DNA of 64,000 nucleotides from Borreliella spielmanii. GTDB taxonomy: Bacteria; Spirochaetota; Spirochaetia; Borreliales; Borreliaceae. The stretch lies in NCBI RefSeq assembly GCF_014201705.1, contig NZ_JACHFA010000002.1:124001-188000 (forward strand), written 5' to 3'. The notes beneath the pieces were generated by a model. It was given only the letters and a program-made list of their open reading frames with translations. It did no database searches and was not told where the DNA came from. The position numbers and the translations under genes were made by a program. Below are positions 9,133-18,146 of the stretch, piece by piece (positions within the stretch are counted from its first letter, which is position 1; each line of letters starts with the position of its first letter).

Positions 9133-9165
9133 TTAAAAGCAATTTTAAATAGAGGGGGTTTTGAT

Positions 9166-9573
9166 TTGAATGACTTTGAAAGATCTGTAGATTTTTCACA
9201 CAGGTATTTAGATGTTCTAAGTTTAAGGCAAAGTGTTGTTTCTGATAATATAGCAAATGTAGATACTCCAAATTTTAAAAGAAGCAAAATTTCTTTTGAG
9301 GCAGAGCTTGAGAAAGCTTTATTAAATAAAGATAAAAATAATCTAAACTTAATTAAGTCTAGCGATAAGCATTTATCTAGGCTTAAAAGTCCAGAATATT
9401 CAGATGTCAAGCCTCACAGAGTTCTTGATCATTTTTCAACTATGAATAATAATGGCAATAATGTTGATATTGATTCTGAGATTAAGGCACTTGTACAAAA
9501 TCAAATGATGTATCATCTTATGACTAATGTTCAAGCGCATTATTTTAAAAGTATAAATATTGTATTAAAATAA
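9166..9573 (+). CDS. flgB: Flagellar proximal rod protein FlgB
   Basis: FlgB is a rod subunit of the periplasmic flagellum. The 135-residue protein has the N-terminal rod/hook signature SVVSDNIANVDTPNFKRSKI around residues 22-41 and a helical C-terminal part (LVQNQMMYHLMTNVQAHYFK) that would pair with it. The start is TTG at 9166, chosen because AGAGGGGG at 9151-9158 lies 7 bases upstream. It is the first gene of the flagellar superoperon and follows hslU by 33 bases. Confidence 0.95.
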   Translation: MNDFERSVDFSHRYLDVLSLRQSVVSDNIANVDTPNFKRSKISFEAELEKALLNKDKNNLNLIKSSDKHLSRLKSPEYSDVKPHRVLDHFSTMNNNGNNVDIDSEIKALVQNQMMYHLMTNVQAHYFKSINIVLK

Positions 9574-9596
9574 ATTAATATTTTAAGGAATGTAAA

Positions 9597-10055
9597 ATGG
9601 GATTGTTTTCAAGTATTAATGTAGCTTCAACAGGATTAACAGCACAAAGGTTGAGAATTGATGTTATTTCTAATAATATTGCAAATGTTTCTACTTCTAG
9701 AACCCCTGATGGTGGGCCTTATAGAAGGCAAAGGATTATTTTTGCCCCAAGGATTAATAATCCTTATTGGAAAGGGCCTTTTATTCCAGATTATCTTGAT
9801 AATGGTATTGGGCAAGGGGTTAGGGTAGCTAGTATTGAAAAAGATAGGTCTCCATTAAAGTTAAAATATGATCCAACTCATCCTGATTCAATAAGTTCTG
9901 GGGATAAAAAAGGTTATGTAGAGCTTCCTAATGTTAATTTAGTTGAAGAAATGGTAGATATGATTTCAGCTTCTCGTGCTTATGAGGCAAATTCTACTGT
10001 TATTAATAGTAGTAAGTCTATGTTTAGAAGTGCATTAGCTATACTTCAAAGCTAA
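9597..10055 (+). CDS. flgC: Flagellar proximal rod protein FlgC
   Basis: A 152-residue rod protein. Its N-terminal motif VISNNIANVSTSRTPDGGPY (residues about 23-42) and its C-terminal helix NLVEEMVDMISASRAYEANS are the paired signatures of FlgC/FlgG-type axial proteins; the length and RTPDGGPYRRQ insertion are typical of FlgC. AAGGAA precedes the ATG. It lies between flgB and fliE as in many bacteria. Confidence 0.95.
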   Translation: MGLFSSINVASTGLTAQRLRIDVISNNIANVSTSRTPDGGPYRRQRIIFAPRINNPYWKGPFIPDYLDNGIGQGVRVASIEKDRSPLKLKYDPTHPDSISSGDKKGYVELPNVNLVEEMVDMISASRAYEANSTVINSSKSMFRSALAILQS

Positions 10056-10069
10056 AGGAGAGACTATTA

Positions 10070-10417
10070 GTGAGAATAGATGCTTTTTTTACAGAGAATA
10101 AAGAGAATAATGTTAATTTGGTTAAAAAAAGCCCTTTGCATTTTGATGTGAATCTTTTTAGTTCTAAAGACACTGTCACTGTCAAAGACAATGATATTAA
10201 AACATTTAAGGATGTTTTAATAAATACGGTTACTGATGTCAATAAAAGCCAATTAAATGTTTCTAAAGTTATGGAACAAGCTATTCTTCGACCTAGTAAC
10301 GTTGATGTTCATGATTTTGTAATAGCTATGTCTAAGGCCAATATGAATTTAAGCATTTTAAAGGCTGTTGTTGAAAGAGGCGTGAAGGCTTATCAAGATA
10401 TAATCAATATTCGTTAA
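10070..10417 (+). CDS. fliE: Flagellar hook-basal body protein FliE
   Basis: FliE links the MS ring to the rod. The 115-residue product has a variable N-terminus and the conserved C-terminal helix pattern DVHDFVIAMSKANMNLSILK, followed by ERGVKAYQDIINI, which is the FliE signature (vhdvmia.qkA..sl......v.aYqeim). The start is GTG at 10070 behind AAAGGAGA. It lies directly before fliF, the order expected for the ring-rod junction. Confidence 0.93.
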   Translation: MRIDAFFTENKENNVNLVKKSPLHFDVNLFSSKDTVTVKDNDIKTFKDVLINTVTDVNKSQLNVSKVMEQAILRPSNVDVHDFVIAMSKANMNLSILKAVVERGVKAYQDIINIR

Positions 10418-10431
10418 GGAGCTATGAGATT

Positions 10432-12141
10432 TTGAGCAATTTTTTTACTAATTTCTTTGTTTCAGCAAAAGGAATCTTCAAAAAAGCTAGTACGGTTCAA
10501 AAAATAGCCTTAGGGTTGATTATTTTTTTTGTGGTTCTTGCGTTTGTTTTTTTGATAGGGCTTTCTACTAAAAGCCAAAGTATTGCTCTTTTTGGGGTTG
10601 AGATTAAAGATCAGTATCTCTTAGATAGGATATCGCAGAGACTTGACAGAGAAAATGTTAAGTATATTTTAAGTTCCGATGGAAGAATTTATTTAGATGA
10701 TGAAAAGCTTGCAAAAAAAATGAGGGCAATTCTTGTCAGAGAAGAGCTTGTGCCCGTTCATATGGATCCATGGGCTTTATTTGATATCGATAGATGGACT
10801 ATTACTGATTTTGAAAGAAGTATTAATCTTAGAAGATCTATTACAAGAGCGGTTGAGCAGCATATTGTAGCTTTAGATGATGTTGATGCTGTTAGTGTGA
10901 ATCTTGTTATGCCAGAGAAGGCTCTTTTTAAAGAATCACAAGAGCCTGTTAAGGCATCTGTTAGGATTACTCCAAGACCCGGTTCTGATATTATTACCAA
11001 TAGAAAAAAAATCGAAGGACTTGTTAAGCTTATTCAGTATGCCATTGAAGGTCTTGAGTCAGATAATATTGCTATTGTTGATAATAGTGGAACCATTCTA
11101 AATGATTTTTCTAATTTAGATGGGATAGATAGAATAGATTTGGCAGAAAAAGAACGCAAGTTAAAGCTTAAGTATGAAGCTATGCTTAGAGGGGAAATCG
11201 ACTCCGCATTAGGTAAGGTCTTATCTGTTGATAGATTCATGATAGCCAGAATAAATGTAAAGCTTGATACTTCAAAGGAAACCACAGAATCTAAAGAGTA
11301 TGCTCCTATTGAGCTTCAATCCCAAGATCCAAAAGCTTCTTACAATACTAGAAAAGTAAGTGATTCAACTATTATATCTTCTCAGACGCAAAAAAAAGAA
11401 TATCAGGGACAAGGATATAGTCCTTGGGGGCCTCCTGGGCAGGAAGGCAATACTCCCCCTGAATATCAAGATTTAAGCGATATTACTGGCAAATATAATG
11501 AGTCTCAAGAGATTAAAAATGTTGCTTTAAATGAAAAAAAATCTACAAGCGAAAAAGAACCTGCTAGGATTGTAGGTGTTTCTCTTGGTATTTTCGTGGA
11601 TGGTATTTGGAATTTTGTGTATGATGAGAAGGGAAATTTTGTAATAGAAAATGGAATGAGAAAAAGAGAATATAAGCCTATGGCATTAGAAGAAATAAAA
11701 AATATTGAAGATGTTTTGCAAAGTTCTTTTGAATATAAGCCAGAAAGAGGTGATTCAATAACTGTTAGAAATATTTCTTTTGATCGTATGAATGAATTTA
11801 GAGAAATGGATGAAAATTATTTTGCAAGTGAAAGGTTTAAATATTTTTTGTTTATTGCAAGTATAATATTTTCACTATTAATTTTAATGTTTACAATATT
11901 TTTTGCTATTTCTAGAGAACTTGAAAGACGAAGACGTCTTAGAGAAGAGGAATTGGCAAAGCAGGCGCATTTAAGGCGTCAGCAAGCCTTAATGGATAGT
12001 GGTGATGATATTGGTGTTGATGATGTTGTTGGTGGGATTAGAGAAGGCGATGAGCTTCAAAACAATGCTGAGCTTTTAGCCAGAGAAAAGCCAGAAGATG
12101 TTGCTAAGCTTATAAGAACATGGCTTTTGAAAAACGCGTAG
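10432..12141 (+). CDS. fliF: Flagellar MS-ring protein FliF
   Basis: FliF builds the MS ring in the inner membrane. The 569-residue protein has a transmembrane segment near residues 24-46, a YscJ-type ring-building region (AILVREELVP, VDAVSVNLVMPEKALF, ASVRITPRPGS), a long low-complexity part around 320-370, a second membrane helix near 470-490, and a C-terminal tail EKPEDVAKLIRTWLLKN, the helix that binds FliG. The start is TTG at 10432, with AAGGAG at 10416-10421. Length is normal for the family. Confidence 0.96.
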   Translation: MSNFFTNFFVSAKGIFKKASTVQKIALGLIIFFVVLAFVFLIGLSTKSQSIALFGVEIKDQYLLDRISQRLDRENVKYILSSDGRIYLDDEKLAKKMRAILVREELVPVHMDPWALFDIDRWTITDFERSINLRRSITRAVEQHIVALDDVDAVSVNLVMPEKALFKESQEPVKASVRITPRPGSDIITNRKKIEGLVKLIQYAIEGLESDNIAIVDNSGTILNDFSNLDGIDRIDLAEKERKLKLKYEAMLRGEIDSALGKVLSVDRFMIARINVKLDTSKETTESKEYAPIELQSQDPKASYNTRKVSDSTIISSQTQKKEYQGQGYSPWGPPGQEGNTPPEYQDLSDITGKYNESQEIKNVALNEKKSTSEKEPARIVGVSLGIFVDGIWNFVYDEKGNFVIENGMRKREYKPMALEEIKNIEDVLQSSFEYKPERGDSITVRNISFDRMNEFREMDENYFASERFKYFLFIASIIFSLLILMFTIFFAISRELERRRRLREEELAKQAHLRRQQALMDSGDDIGVDDVVGGIREGDELQNNAELLAREKPEDVAKLIRTWLLKNA

Positions 12142-12156
12142 AAGGTAGTAATTGAT

Positions 12157-13191
12157 ATGGAAGAAAAAAAAGAAAAGGAGATCCTTGATGTTTCTGCTTT
12201 AACAGGTAAGCAAAAGGCTGCTATTTTGTTGGTTTCAATAGGTTCTGAAATCTCTTCTAAAGTGTTTAAGTATCTTTCTCAAGAAGAGATAGAGTCTTTG
12301 ACATTTGAGATAGCAAAGCTTGAGACAATTACTTCTGAGCTTAAAGATAATGTCCTTTTAGAGTTTAAAGAATTAATGATGGCTCAAGAATTTATTCAAA
12401 AGGGCGGAATTGATTATGCAAGAGAGCTTCTTGAAAAGTCTCTTGGGACCCAAAAAGCAGTTGACATTATTAATAACTTGGGATCTGCTTTACAGTCTAG
12501 GCCTTTTGAATTTGTTAGAAGAGCAGATCCTGCAAATATTTTAAACTTTATTCAACAAGAACATCCTCAAACAATTGCTTTAATACTTTCATACCTTGAT
12601 CCCCAAAAAGCTTCTTTTATTCTCTCTAGTTTGCCTACAGAGGTGCAGACCAATGTTGCAAGGAGAATCGCATTAATGGATAGAACTTCTCCTGAGGTTG
12701 TAAGAGAGGTTGAAAGAGTTCTTGAAAAAAAATTAGCTTCTCTTTCTTCAGAAGATTACACATCAGCAGGAGGAGTTGACAATGTTGTTGAGATAATTAA
12801 TATGGCCGATAGAAAGACGGAAAAGTTTATTATTGAATCTCTTGAAGAAGAAGATCCAGAGCTTGCAGAAGAGATAAAGAAGAAAATGTTTGTATTTGAG
12901 GATATAGTTTTGCTTGATGACAGATCTATACAAAGAGTTTTAAGAGAAATAGATGGTCAAGAGTTGGCAAAGGCTTTAAAATCTGTAGATATTCCTGTCC
13001 AAGAAAAAATTTTCAAAAACATGTCAAAAAGAGCAGCCTCAATGCTTAAGGAGGATATGGAATTTTTGGGACCTACTAGGCGAAAAGACGTTGAGGAATC
13101 CCAGCAAAAAATTGTTTCTCTTATTAGAAAATTGGAAGAACAAGGAGAAATAGTTATTTCAAGAGGTGGTGAGGAAGATGTGCTTGTCTGA
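12157..13191 (+). CDS. fliG: Flagellar motor switch protein FliG
   Basis: FliG is the C-ring protein that binds FliF and interacts with MotA to make torque. The 344-residue sequence begins with the N-terminal domain (LTGKQKAAILLVSIG), contains the middle-domain EHPQTIALILSYLDP motif near residues 129-143, and the C-terminal torque helix region (DIVLLDDRSIQRVLREIDG with the charged residues used in MotA contact). All domains are present and of normal size. Borrelia has a second, shorter fliG elsewhere; this copy, inside the motility operon next to fliF and fliH, is the canonical one (FliG2 in the literature). Confidence 0.96.
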   Translation: MEEKKEKEILDVSALTGKQKAAILLVSIGSEISSKVFKYLSQEEIESLTFEIAKLETITSELKDNVLLEFKELMMAQEFIQKGGIDYARELLEKSLGTQKAVDIINNLGSALQSRPFEFVRRADPANILNFIQQEHPQTIALILSYLDPQKASFILSSLPTEVQTNVARRIALMDRTSPEVVREVERVLEKKLASLSSEDYTSAGGVDNVVEIINMADRKTEKFIIESLEEEDPELAEEIKKKMFVFEDIVLLDDRSIQRVLREIDGQELAKALKSVDIPVQEKIFKNMSKRAASMLKEDMEFLGPTRRKDVEESQQKIVSLIRKLEEQGEIVISRGGEEDVLV

Positions 13192-13205
13192 TAAAGGAGT
13201 TTTGT

Positions 13206-14126
13206 TTGCCTAAGGTTTTATATAAATCATCAGAAGTTGATAATTCATTAAAGTTTGAGCTTGTTGAGATAGCAAAGCCTGTTTTTGAATCTTTGGAAAT
13301 CAAGGAGAAGGAAGGCAAAGTTTACGACATAGAAAGTCAAATTGCCAATCTTAAAGAAGAGTTACAATTATTAAAAGATGAGAAATTACAACTTGAAGAA
13401 GAGCTTATTAAAAGACAAAAGCTTGCTAAAGAAGAAGTTCGAATTGAATCTGAGAGGATGATTGAAGAGGCTAAGATAAAAGCCAAGGAAGTATTAGAAG
13501 CAGCTAAGCAAGAGTCAGATCTTTTACAAAAGGAAGCTATTTATAAGAAGGAATCTATTGAATCTGAATCTAATGCCGAGATTGAAAGACTAGCAAGAGA
13601 GTATGAGGAAAAATTAAAAACAGATCTTGAAATAGCAACAGCTAAGGGTAGAGAAGAAGGGTATAGCAAAGGTTATGAAAGTGGTTTTGAAGATTTTGAC
13701 AAAGTTATGAGAAAGTTGCATAGCATAATAGCATCTTTGATCGCTGAAAGAAAAGGTATTCTTGAATCCTCGAGTGCTCAGATAGTAAGTCTTGTTATGC
13801 AAATTGCAATTAAGGTTATTAAGAGGATTACAGATTCTCAAAAAGACATTGTCTTAGAAAATGTTAATGAGGTGTTGAAAAGGGTAAAAGATAAAACACA
13901 AATTACTATTCGTGTAAATCTTGATGATTTAGATATTGTTAGACATAAAAAGAGTGATTTTATTTCTAGGTTTGATGTTATAGAAAATTTAGAAATCATA
14001 GAAGATCCTAATATAGGCAAAGGTGGCTGTATAATTGAAACTAATTTTGGGGAGATTGATGCGCGTATTTCTTCTCAACTTGATAAAATAGAGGAAAAAT
14101 TTAAAAATTTTTCGTTATTAAGTTAA
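13206..14126 (+). CDS. fliH: Flagellar export ATPase regulator FliH
   Basis: FliH holds the ATPase FliI at the export gate and C ring. The 306-residue protein has a long charged coiled coil (about residues 35-150, LKEELQLLKDEKLQLEEELI) and a C-terminal globular part with QIAIKVIKRITDSQKDIV and GKGGCIIETNFGEIDARISS, matching the conserved FliH/YscL end. The start is TTG at 13206, with AAAGGAG at 13193-13199. It lies directly before fliI. Confidence 0.93.
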   Translation: MPKVLYKSSEVDNSLKFELVEIAKPVFESLEIKEKEGKVYDIESQIANLKEELQLLKDEKLQLEEELIKRQKLAKEEVRIESERMIEEAKIKAKEVLEAAKQESDLLQKEAIYKKESIESESNAEIERLAREYEEKLKTDLEIATAKGREEGYSKGYESGFEDFDKVMRKLHSIIASLIAERKGILESSSAQIVSLVMQIAIKVIKRITDSQKDIVLENVNEVLKRVKDKTQITIRVNLDDLDIVRHKKSDFISRFDVIENLEIIEDPNIGKGGCIIETNFGEIDARISSQLDKIEEKFKNFSLLS

Positions 14127-14144
14127 GTGTCTAAAGGAATTTTA

Positions 14145-15455
14145 GTGAGCAATTTTTTTGAAAATTATTTAAGACAAGTAGATGATATTGAAACTGTAGC
14201 TTTTGTTGGTAGAGTGCAAAAAATAAAAGGTCTTTTAGTTGAAAGTTTGGGGCCTCAGTGTGCTATTGGAGATTTGTGTTTAATTGATCAAAGAAATAAT
14301 AAAAAGGTGTGTGCAGAGGTTTTAGGGTTTAATGGTCCTTATGTTAGCCTTATGGCTTATGAAGGATTTAGTGGGATTGAAGTTGGAAATAAGGTCTATT
14401 CTTTAAATAAAGGCTTAGAAATAAATCTTAGCGAAGAGCTTTTAGGAAGAGTTATCGATTCTCTTGGTAGACCCATTGATAACAAAGGGTCATTTTTGAA
14501 TAATAGATATAAAGAGTTGATTTTTAAAAAAATCAATCCAATCAATAGAAGTATTTTTGAAGAGCAAATATTAACAGGGGTTAAAGTTCTTGATGGGTTT
14601 TTGCCAGTAGCAAAAGGGCAAAGGGTTGGTATTTTTTCTGGTGCTGGAGTTGGCAAATCTACTTTGCTTGGTATGATTGCAAAAAATTCAAATGCAGATG
14701 TAAATGTTATTGCTTTTATTGGGGAGAGAGGTCGAGAGCTTAATGAGTTTATTGAGTTTGAACTTGGTGAGGAGCGTTTAAAAAAAAGTGTTTTAGTTGT
14801 TTCAACTTCTGATGAATCACCTATATCAAGGTATAAGGGAGCTTATGTTGCTACCATGATAGCAGAATACTTTAGAGAGCAAGGTAAAGATGTGGCTTTG
14901 CTTTTTGATTCTATTACTAGGTTTGCAAATGCTAAAAGGGAGATGTCTCTTTCTTTAGGGGAACCTCCGGTAGCTAAAGGTTATCCGCCCTCTGTTTTTG
15001 TTGAAATTCCAATTTTGCTCGAAAGGTCAGGTTTTAATGGTAATGGGGGGAGTGTTACTGGGTTTTACACTGTTCTTGTTGAGGGGGATGATTTTACAGA
15101 GCCTGTAGCTGATAATATTAAGGCTGTTTTGGATGGTCATATTATTTTAGACAGAGATTTGTTTGACAGAGGAATTTATCCTTCAATAAATATTCTTAGT
15201 TCAACTTCAAGGTCTATTCATAGAATAATGAGTTTGGAAAAACAAAAATTAATAATGAAAGCTAGAAATTTATTGTCTATTTATAAAGATTATGAAGATC
15301 TTGTTAGAACAGGGATTTATCTTAAAGGATCTAATAAAGATGTTGATTTTGCAATTTCCAAGTATCCCAGGATTATTGATTTTATTTCACAAGGAATAAA
15401 TGAAACATTTGATTTTGAAAATTTAGAAGATGAAATAAGGAAAATATTATCTTGA
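14145..15455 (+). CDS. fliI: Flagellum-specific export ATP synthase-like ATPase FliI
   Basis: FliI is the F1-beta-like ATPase of the flagellar type III export apparatus. Key motifs are LGRVIDSLGRPID, Walker A FSGAGVGKSTLLG, AFIGERGRELNEFI, Walker B VALLFDSITRFANAKRE and LGEPPVAKGYPPSVF. A GTG at 14127, adjacent to the fliH stop, is in frame. The GTG at 14145 has AAAGGA at 14133-14138 at 6-base spacing and gives 436 residues, so I chose it. The gene's last four bases overlap fliJ. Confidence 0.96.
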   Translation: MSNFFENYLRQVDDIETVAFVGRVQKIKGLLVESLGPQCAIGDLCLIDQRNNKKVCAEVLGFNGPYVSLMAYEGFSGIEVGNKVYSLNKGLEINLSEELLGRVIDSLGRPIDNKGSFLNNRYKELIFKKINPINRSIFEEQILTGVKVLDGFLPVAKGQRVGIFSGAGVGKSTLLGMIAKNSNADVNVIAFIGERGRELNEFIEFELGEERLKKSVLVVSTSDESPISRYKGAYVATMIAEYFREQGKDVALLFDSITRFANAKREMSLSLGEPPVAKGYPPSVFVEIPILLERSGFNGNGGSVTGFYTVLVEGDDFTEPVADNIKAVLDGHIILDRDLFDRGIYPSINILSSTSRSIHRIMSLEKQKLIMKARNLLSIYKDYEDLVRTGIYLKGSNKDVDFAISKYPRIIDFISQGINETFDFENLEDEIRKILS

Positions 15456-15883
15456 ATGATTTAAACTTTAGAAAACAAAAGCTTAATAAAATATTAACCT
15501 TTAGAACCTATTATAGAAAGCTAAGCGAGAGAGACTTAATGAATATAAATAAGGAAATTTCAAAAATAAATCAGTTTTCAGATGGAATTCCTAATCTTTT
15601 AAAAAGCCTAAATAGTTTTGACGATCTTTCCATAAGAGGTTATATAGACTTTTTAAATTATAAAAAAAAACAAAATTATAAAATTCTTGGAGAATTTAGA
15701 AAGCGTTATAATGAGTGTTATGATATTTATGTGGATAAATATAGAGAAGAAAAAAAGATTAAAATATTAATAAAAACTTTAAATAATTCTATAATTAAAA
15801 ATAGAGAAAAAAAGGAAAGCTTACTGCTAGATGAGTATATAAATTATAAAGTTTGTCAAAATCTGAGGATTGAAAGTGAATAA
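15452..15883 (+). CDS. fliJ: Flagellar export protein FliJ (FlbA)
   Basis: A 143-residue, strongly charged, wholly helical protein. Its length, coiled-coil character (YKKKQNYKILGEFRKRYNEC, then EEKKIKILIKTLNNSIIKN) and position right after fliI point to FliJ, the stalk-like subunit that couples FliI to FlhA. Primary sequence conservation is weak in this family, so the context carries much of the call. The start is TTG at 15452, overlapping the fliI stop by 4 bases. In Borrelia literature it is called flbA. Confidence 0.8.
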   Translation: MNDLNFRKQKLNKILTFRTYYRKLSERDLMNINKEISKINQFSDGIPNLLKSLNSFDDLSIRGYIDFLNYKKKQNYKILGEFRKRYNECYDIYVDKYREEKKIKILIKTLNNSIIKNREKKESLLLDEYINYKVCQNLRIESE

Positions 15884-16493
15884 TTTTTTATCGTTCTTTT
15901 TTAGGGCATTTTTTTTGTTATTTTTAATTGCTATTTTATTTTTCTTTATATTATTCTTTGTTGATTTTCTTGGAATGTATAATACTAAGAGATATTTCCC
16001 TGAGTTTGTAAGAACTAAATTTTTAGGAGAAGCTTCTCTGGGTTTTGATCATAATTCTAATATAATTCTTGATGAAGCTAGGCTTGTGAAGGAAAGAGAA
16101 GCTATTGATATTAAGAATCAGCAGATTGAAAAGCTTAAGGAAGATTTAAAGTCAAAAGAAGACAGTTTAAATAAGCTTGAATTTGAGCTTAAGCAAAGGC
16201 AGAAAGATTTAGATTTAAAACAAAAGGTAATAGATGACATTATAAATAAATATAATGATGAGGAAGCAAATATTTTACAAACAGCTGTATATTTAATGAA
16301 TATGCCACCAGAAGATGCTGTTAAGCGGCTTGAGGATTTAAATCCCGAGCTTGCAATATCTTATATGCGAAAAATTGAAGAGCTTTCTAAAAAAGAAGGC
16401 CGGTTGTCAATTGTTCCTTATTGGCTGTCTCTTATGGATTCTAAAAAAGCTGCTATATTGATTAGAAAAATGTCTGTTAGTTCATTGGAGTAG
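15876..16493 (+). CDS. flbB: Flagellar motor collar protein FlbB
   Basis: The product has an N-terminal membrane helix (about residues 5-27), a long coiled coil (about 65-125: KEREAIDIKNQQIEKLKEDL) and a C-terminal MgtE_N/MotE-like helical unit (MNMPPEDAVKRLEDLNPELA, with SLMDSKKAAILIRKM). In Borrelia FlbB has been described as the base of the spirochaete-specific motor collar around the stators. A TTG at 15870 is in frame, but GAGGA at 15865-15869 touches it; the GTG at 15876 has proper spacing and gives 205 residues. It overlaps fliJ by 8 bases. Confidence 0.88.
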   Translation: MNNFLSFFFRAFFLLFLIAILFFFILFFVDFLGMYNTKRYFPEFVRTKFLGEASLGFDHNSNIILDEARLVKEREAIDIKNQQIEKLKEDLKSKEDSLNKLEFELKQRQKDLDLKQKVIDDIINKYNDEEANILQTAVYLMNMPPEDAVKRLEDLNPELAISYMRKIEELSKKEGRLSIVPYWLSLMDSKKAAILIRKMSVSSLE

Positions 16494-16500
16494 TGCTTAT

Positions 16501-17685
16501 ATGAGTAATTTATTAAATTTAAATAAAGCTTATGATAACAAGTTTGATCTTTTAAATACAATTAAAGGATTAAATTTAAATGTTTCTAAAATGGAATTTA
16601 AAGGGAATTCAGGTTCTTTTTTGAAAATTATGTCCTCGGAATCTAAAAAGTTAGCTAAGGCAAAATTAATGATATTTGATTTCTTAAATTTTTTTAAAGA
16701 TAATGGACTTATTTCTAAAAGTTTAAAAAAAATTCCTTTAAATAAATCCCTTTGTTTGAAAAAACTTGAAAATGAGGCTTTTGTTTCTGATTTGAAATCC
16801 TTGATTGCTAGAATGAATATTTTGTTAGATTTTGAAGGTTTAAATATTAAAGAAAATTTATCATTTAATTTTGATAATTTTGATTCTTTAAGCAAAGAAA
16901 AATTTTTTGAAAAAATCGAAAGACTTTTTTTTGCTTTTAATGATTTAAGTTCTTTTTTAGACTTTGATTTTTTAACTTTCTTGGCTGATGATTATTATAA
17001 TCAGATAAGCTTGAATGATAAAAAGGAAGAAAAAAATGCTATTAACATTGATGTGAAAAATTTTAAAAAGAGTAATAATAATCACAGTGATTTTGGTTTT
17101 TCAAAGTTTAGCTTAAATGCAATTGATGGTCAAAATTTTGTTGTTAGGTATAAGGTTAAAGAAATATTAGACAACTCTTTAAAAGGCTTTGTTGAAGAAT
17201 TTGCTAATTATAACGTAAAAAGCTCTAAAGAGGTTGATAGTTTTGATTTTGTCAGCAGTTTAAAGCCTGAATGGAATCTTAAGATTAATAAAAATATTGT
17301 GGATAAAGCTAAAGTTGTGTTAAAATCGAATAATACAGGAGAGATTAAGTTGGTTTTAAAGCCCAAAGAGCTTGGTAGTATACGAATTAATTTAAACCTT
17401 GATTCTAATAATAATTTATTGGGAAAGATCGTGGTGGACAATCAAAATGTTAAAATGCTTTTTGACCAAAATATGCATTCATTAAATAAAATGCTTGGTG
17501 AGAGTGGTTTTAATACCAGCTTAAATCTTTTTCTTGCGGGCGAGAATTTAAATTCTTTTTCTAAGAATTTTAAGGACGACTCTAAAGATCAAAATTTCCA
17601 TTTTGGTTATAATAAATTTTTTCAAATTGAAGAAGAAGTTGAATTTTCTTATGATTTAGATAAAAATGTTAATTTAATTGTTTAG
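16501..17685 (+). CDS. fliK: Probable flagellar hook-length control protein FliK (FlbC)
   Basis: A 394-residue protein with a long, Lys/Phe/Asn-rich, poorly conserved N-terminal part. Its C-terminal domain (about residues 255-360) shows the Flg_hook signature: AKVVLKSNNTGEIKLVLKPK followed by ELGSIRINLNLDSNN, then IVVDNQNVKMLFDQNMHSLN. In FliK this domain meets FlhB and switches export specificity when the hook is complete. The position before flgD and flgE fits. GGAG at 16487-16490 precedes the ATG. Older Borrelia naming is flbC. Confidence 0.8.
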   Translation: MSNLLNLNKAYDNKFDLLNTIKGLNLNVSKMEFKGNSGSFLKIMSSESKKLAKAKLMIFDFLNFFKDNGLISKSLKKIPLNKSLCLKKLENEAFVSDLKSLIARMNILLDFEGLNIKENLSFNFDNFDSLSKEKFFEKIERLFFAFNDLSSFLDFDFLTFLADDYYNQISLNDKKEEKNAINIDVKNFKKSNNNHSDFGFSKFSLNAIDGQNFVVRYKVKEILDNSLKGFVEEFANYNVKSSKEVDSFDFVSSLKPEWNLKINKNIVDKAKVVLKSNNTGEIKLVLKPKELGSIRINLNLDSNNNLLGKIVVDNQNVKMLFDQNMHSLNKMLGESGFNTSLNLFLAGENLNSFSKNFKDDSKDQNFHFGYNKFFQIEEEVEFSYDLDKNVNLIV

Positions 17686-17698
17686 AGGATGGAGTTAA

Positions 17699-18142
17699 AT
17701 GGATAAAATAAATGGCATTGAAAATGTTTCTAATTTGTTTAATAGTGCTAGAATTAAAAAAGAATCAGATTTTAAGGTTAATAATGTATCTAATAAGGTT
17801 AATCTTGGCAAGGATGATTTTTTAAAATTGCTCATTACCCAACTTAGATATCAGGATCCCACAAATCCAATGAAAGATAAAGAATTTATTGCTCAAATGG
17901 CACAGTTTTCAACTCTTGAGCAAATGGCTAATATGAGTAAGTCATTTGAAAAACTTTCATCCTCTTTAGAAATAAGAAAAGATTTGGATTTATTAGGTAA
18001 AGTAATTAAATTTCAGCATGGTGATGGGGAGATTGTTAAAGGCCGTGTTACAAGCATTAAGACAGGCGCAATGCCCCAAGTTATGGTTAATGGTAATTAT
18101 TATGTATATAAAAACATATTATCGGTAGGTTTGGAGGAGTAA
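17699..18142 (+). CDS. flgD: Hook-capping scaffold protein FlgD
   Basis: FlgD caps the growing hook. The 147-residue protein carries the conserved N-terminal block [20 protein letters not shown] and [20 protein letters not shown] near residues 37-80, the FlgD signature. The C-terminal part is short, so the Ig-like domains of enteric FlgD are not present, as is common in other lineages. GGAG lies a few bases before the ATG. flgE follows after 4 bases. Confidence 0.93.
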   Translation: MDKINGIENVSNLFNSARIKKESDFKVNNVSNKVNLGKDDFLKLLITQLRYQDPTNPMKDKEFIAQMAQFSTLEQMANMSKSFEKLSSSLEIRKDLDLLGKVIKFQHGDGEIVKGRVTSIKTGAMPQVMVNGNYYVYKNILSVGLEE

Positions 18143-18146
18143 TTAT

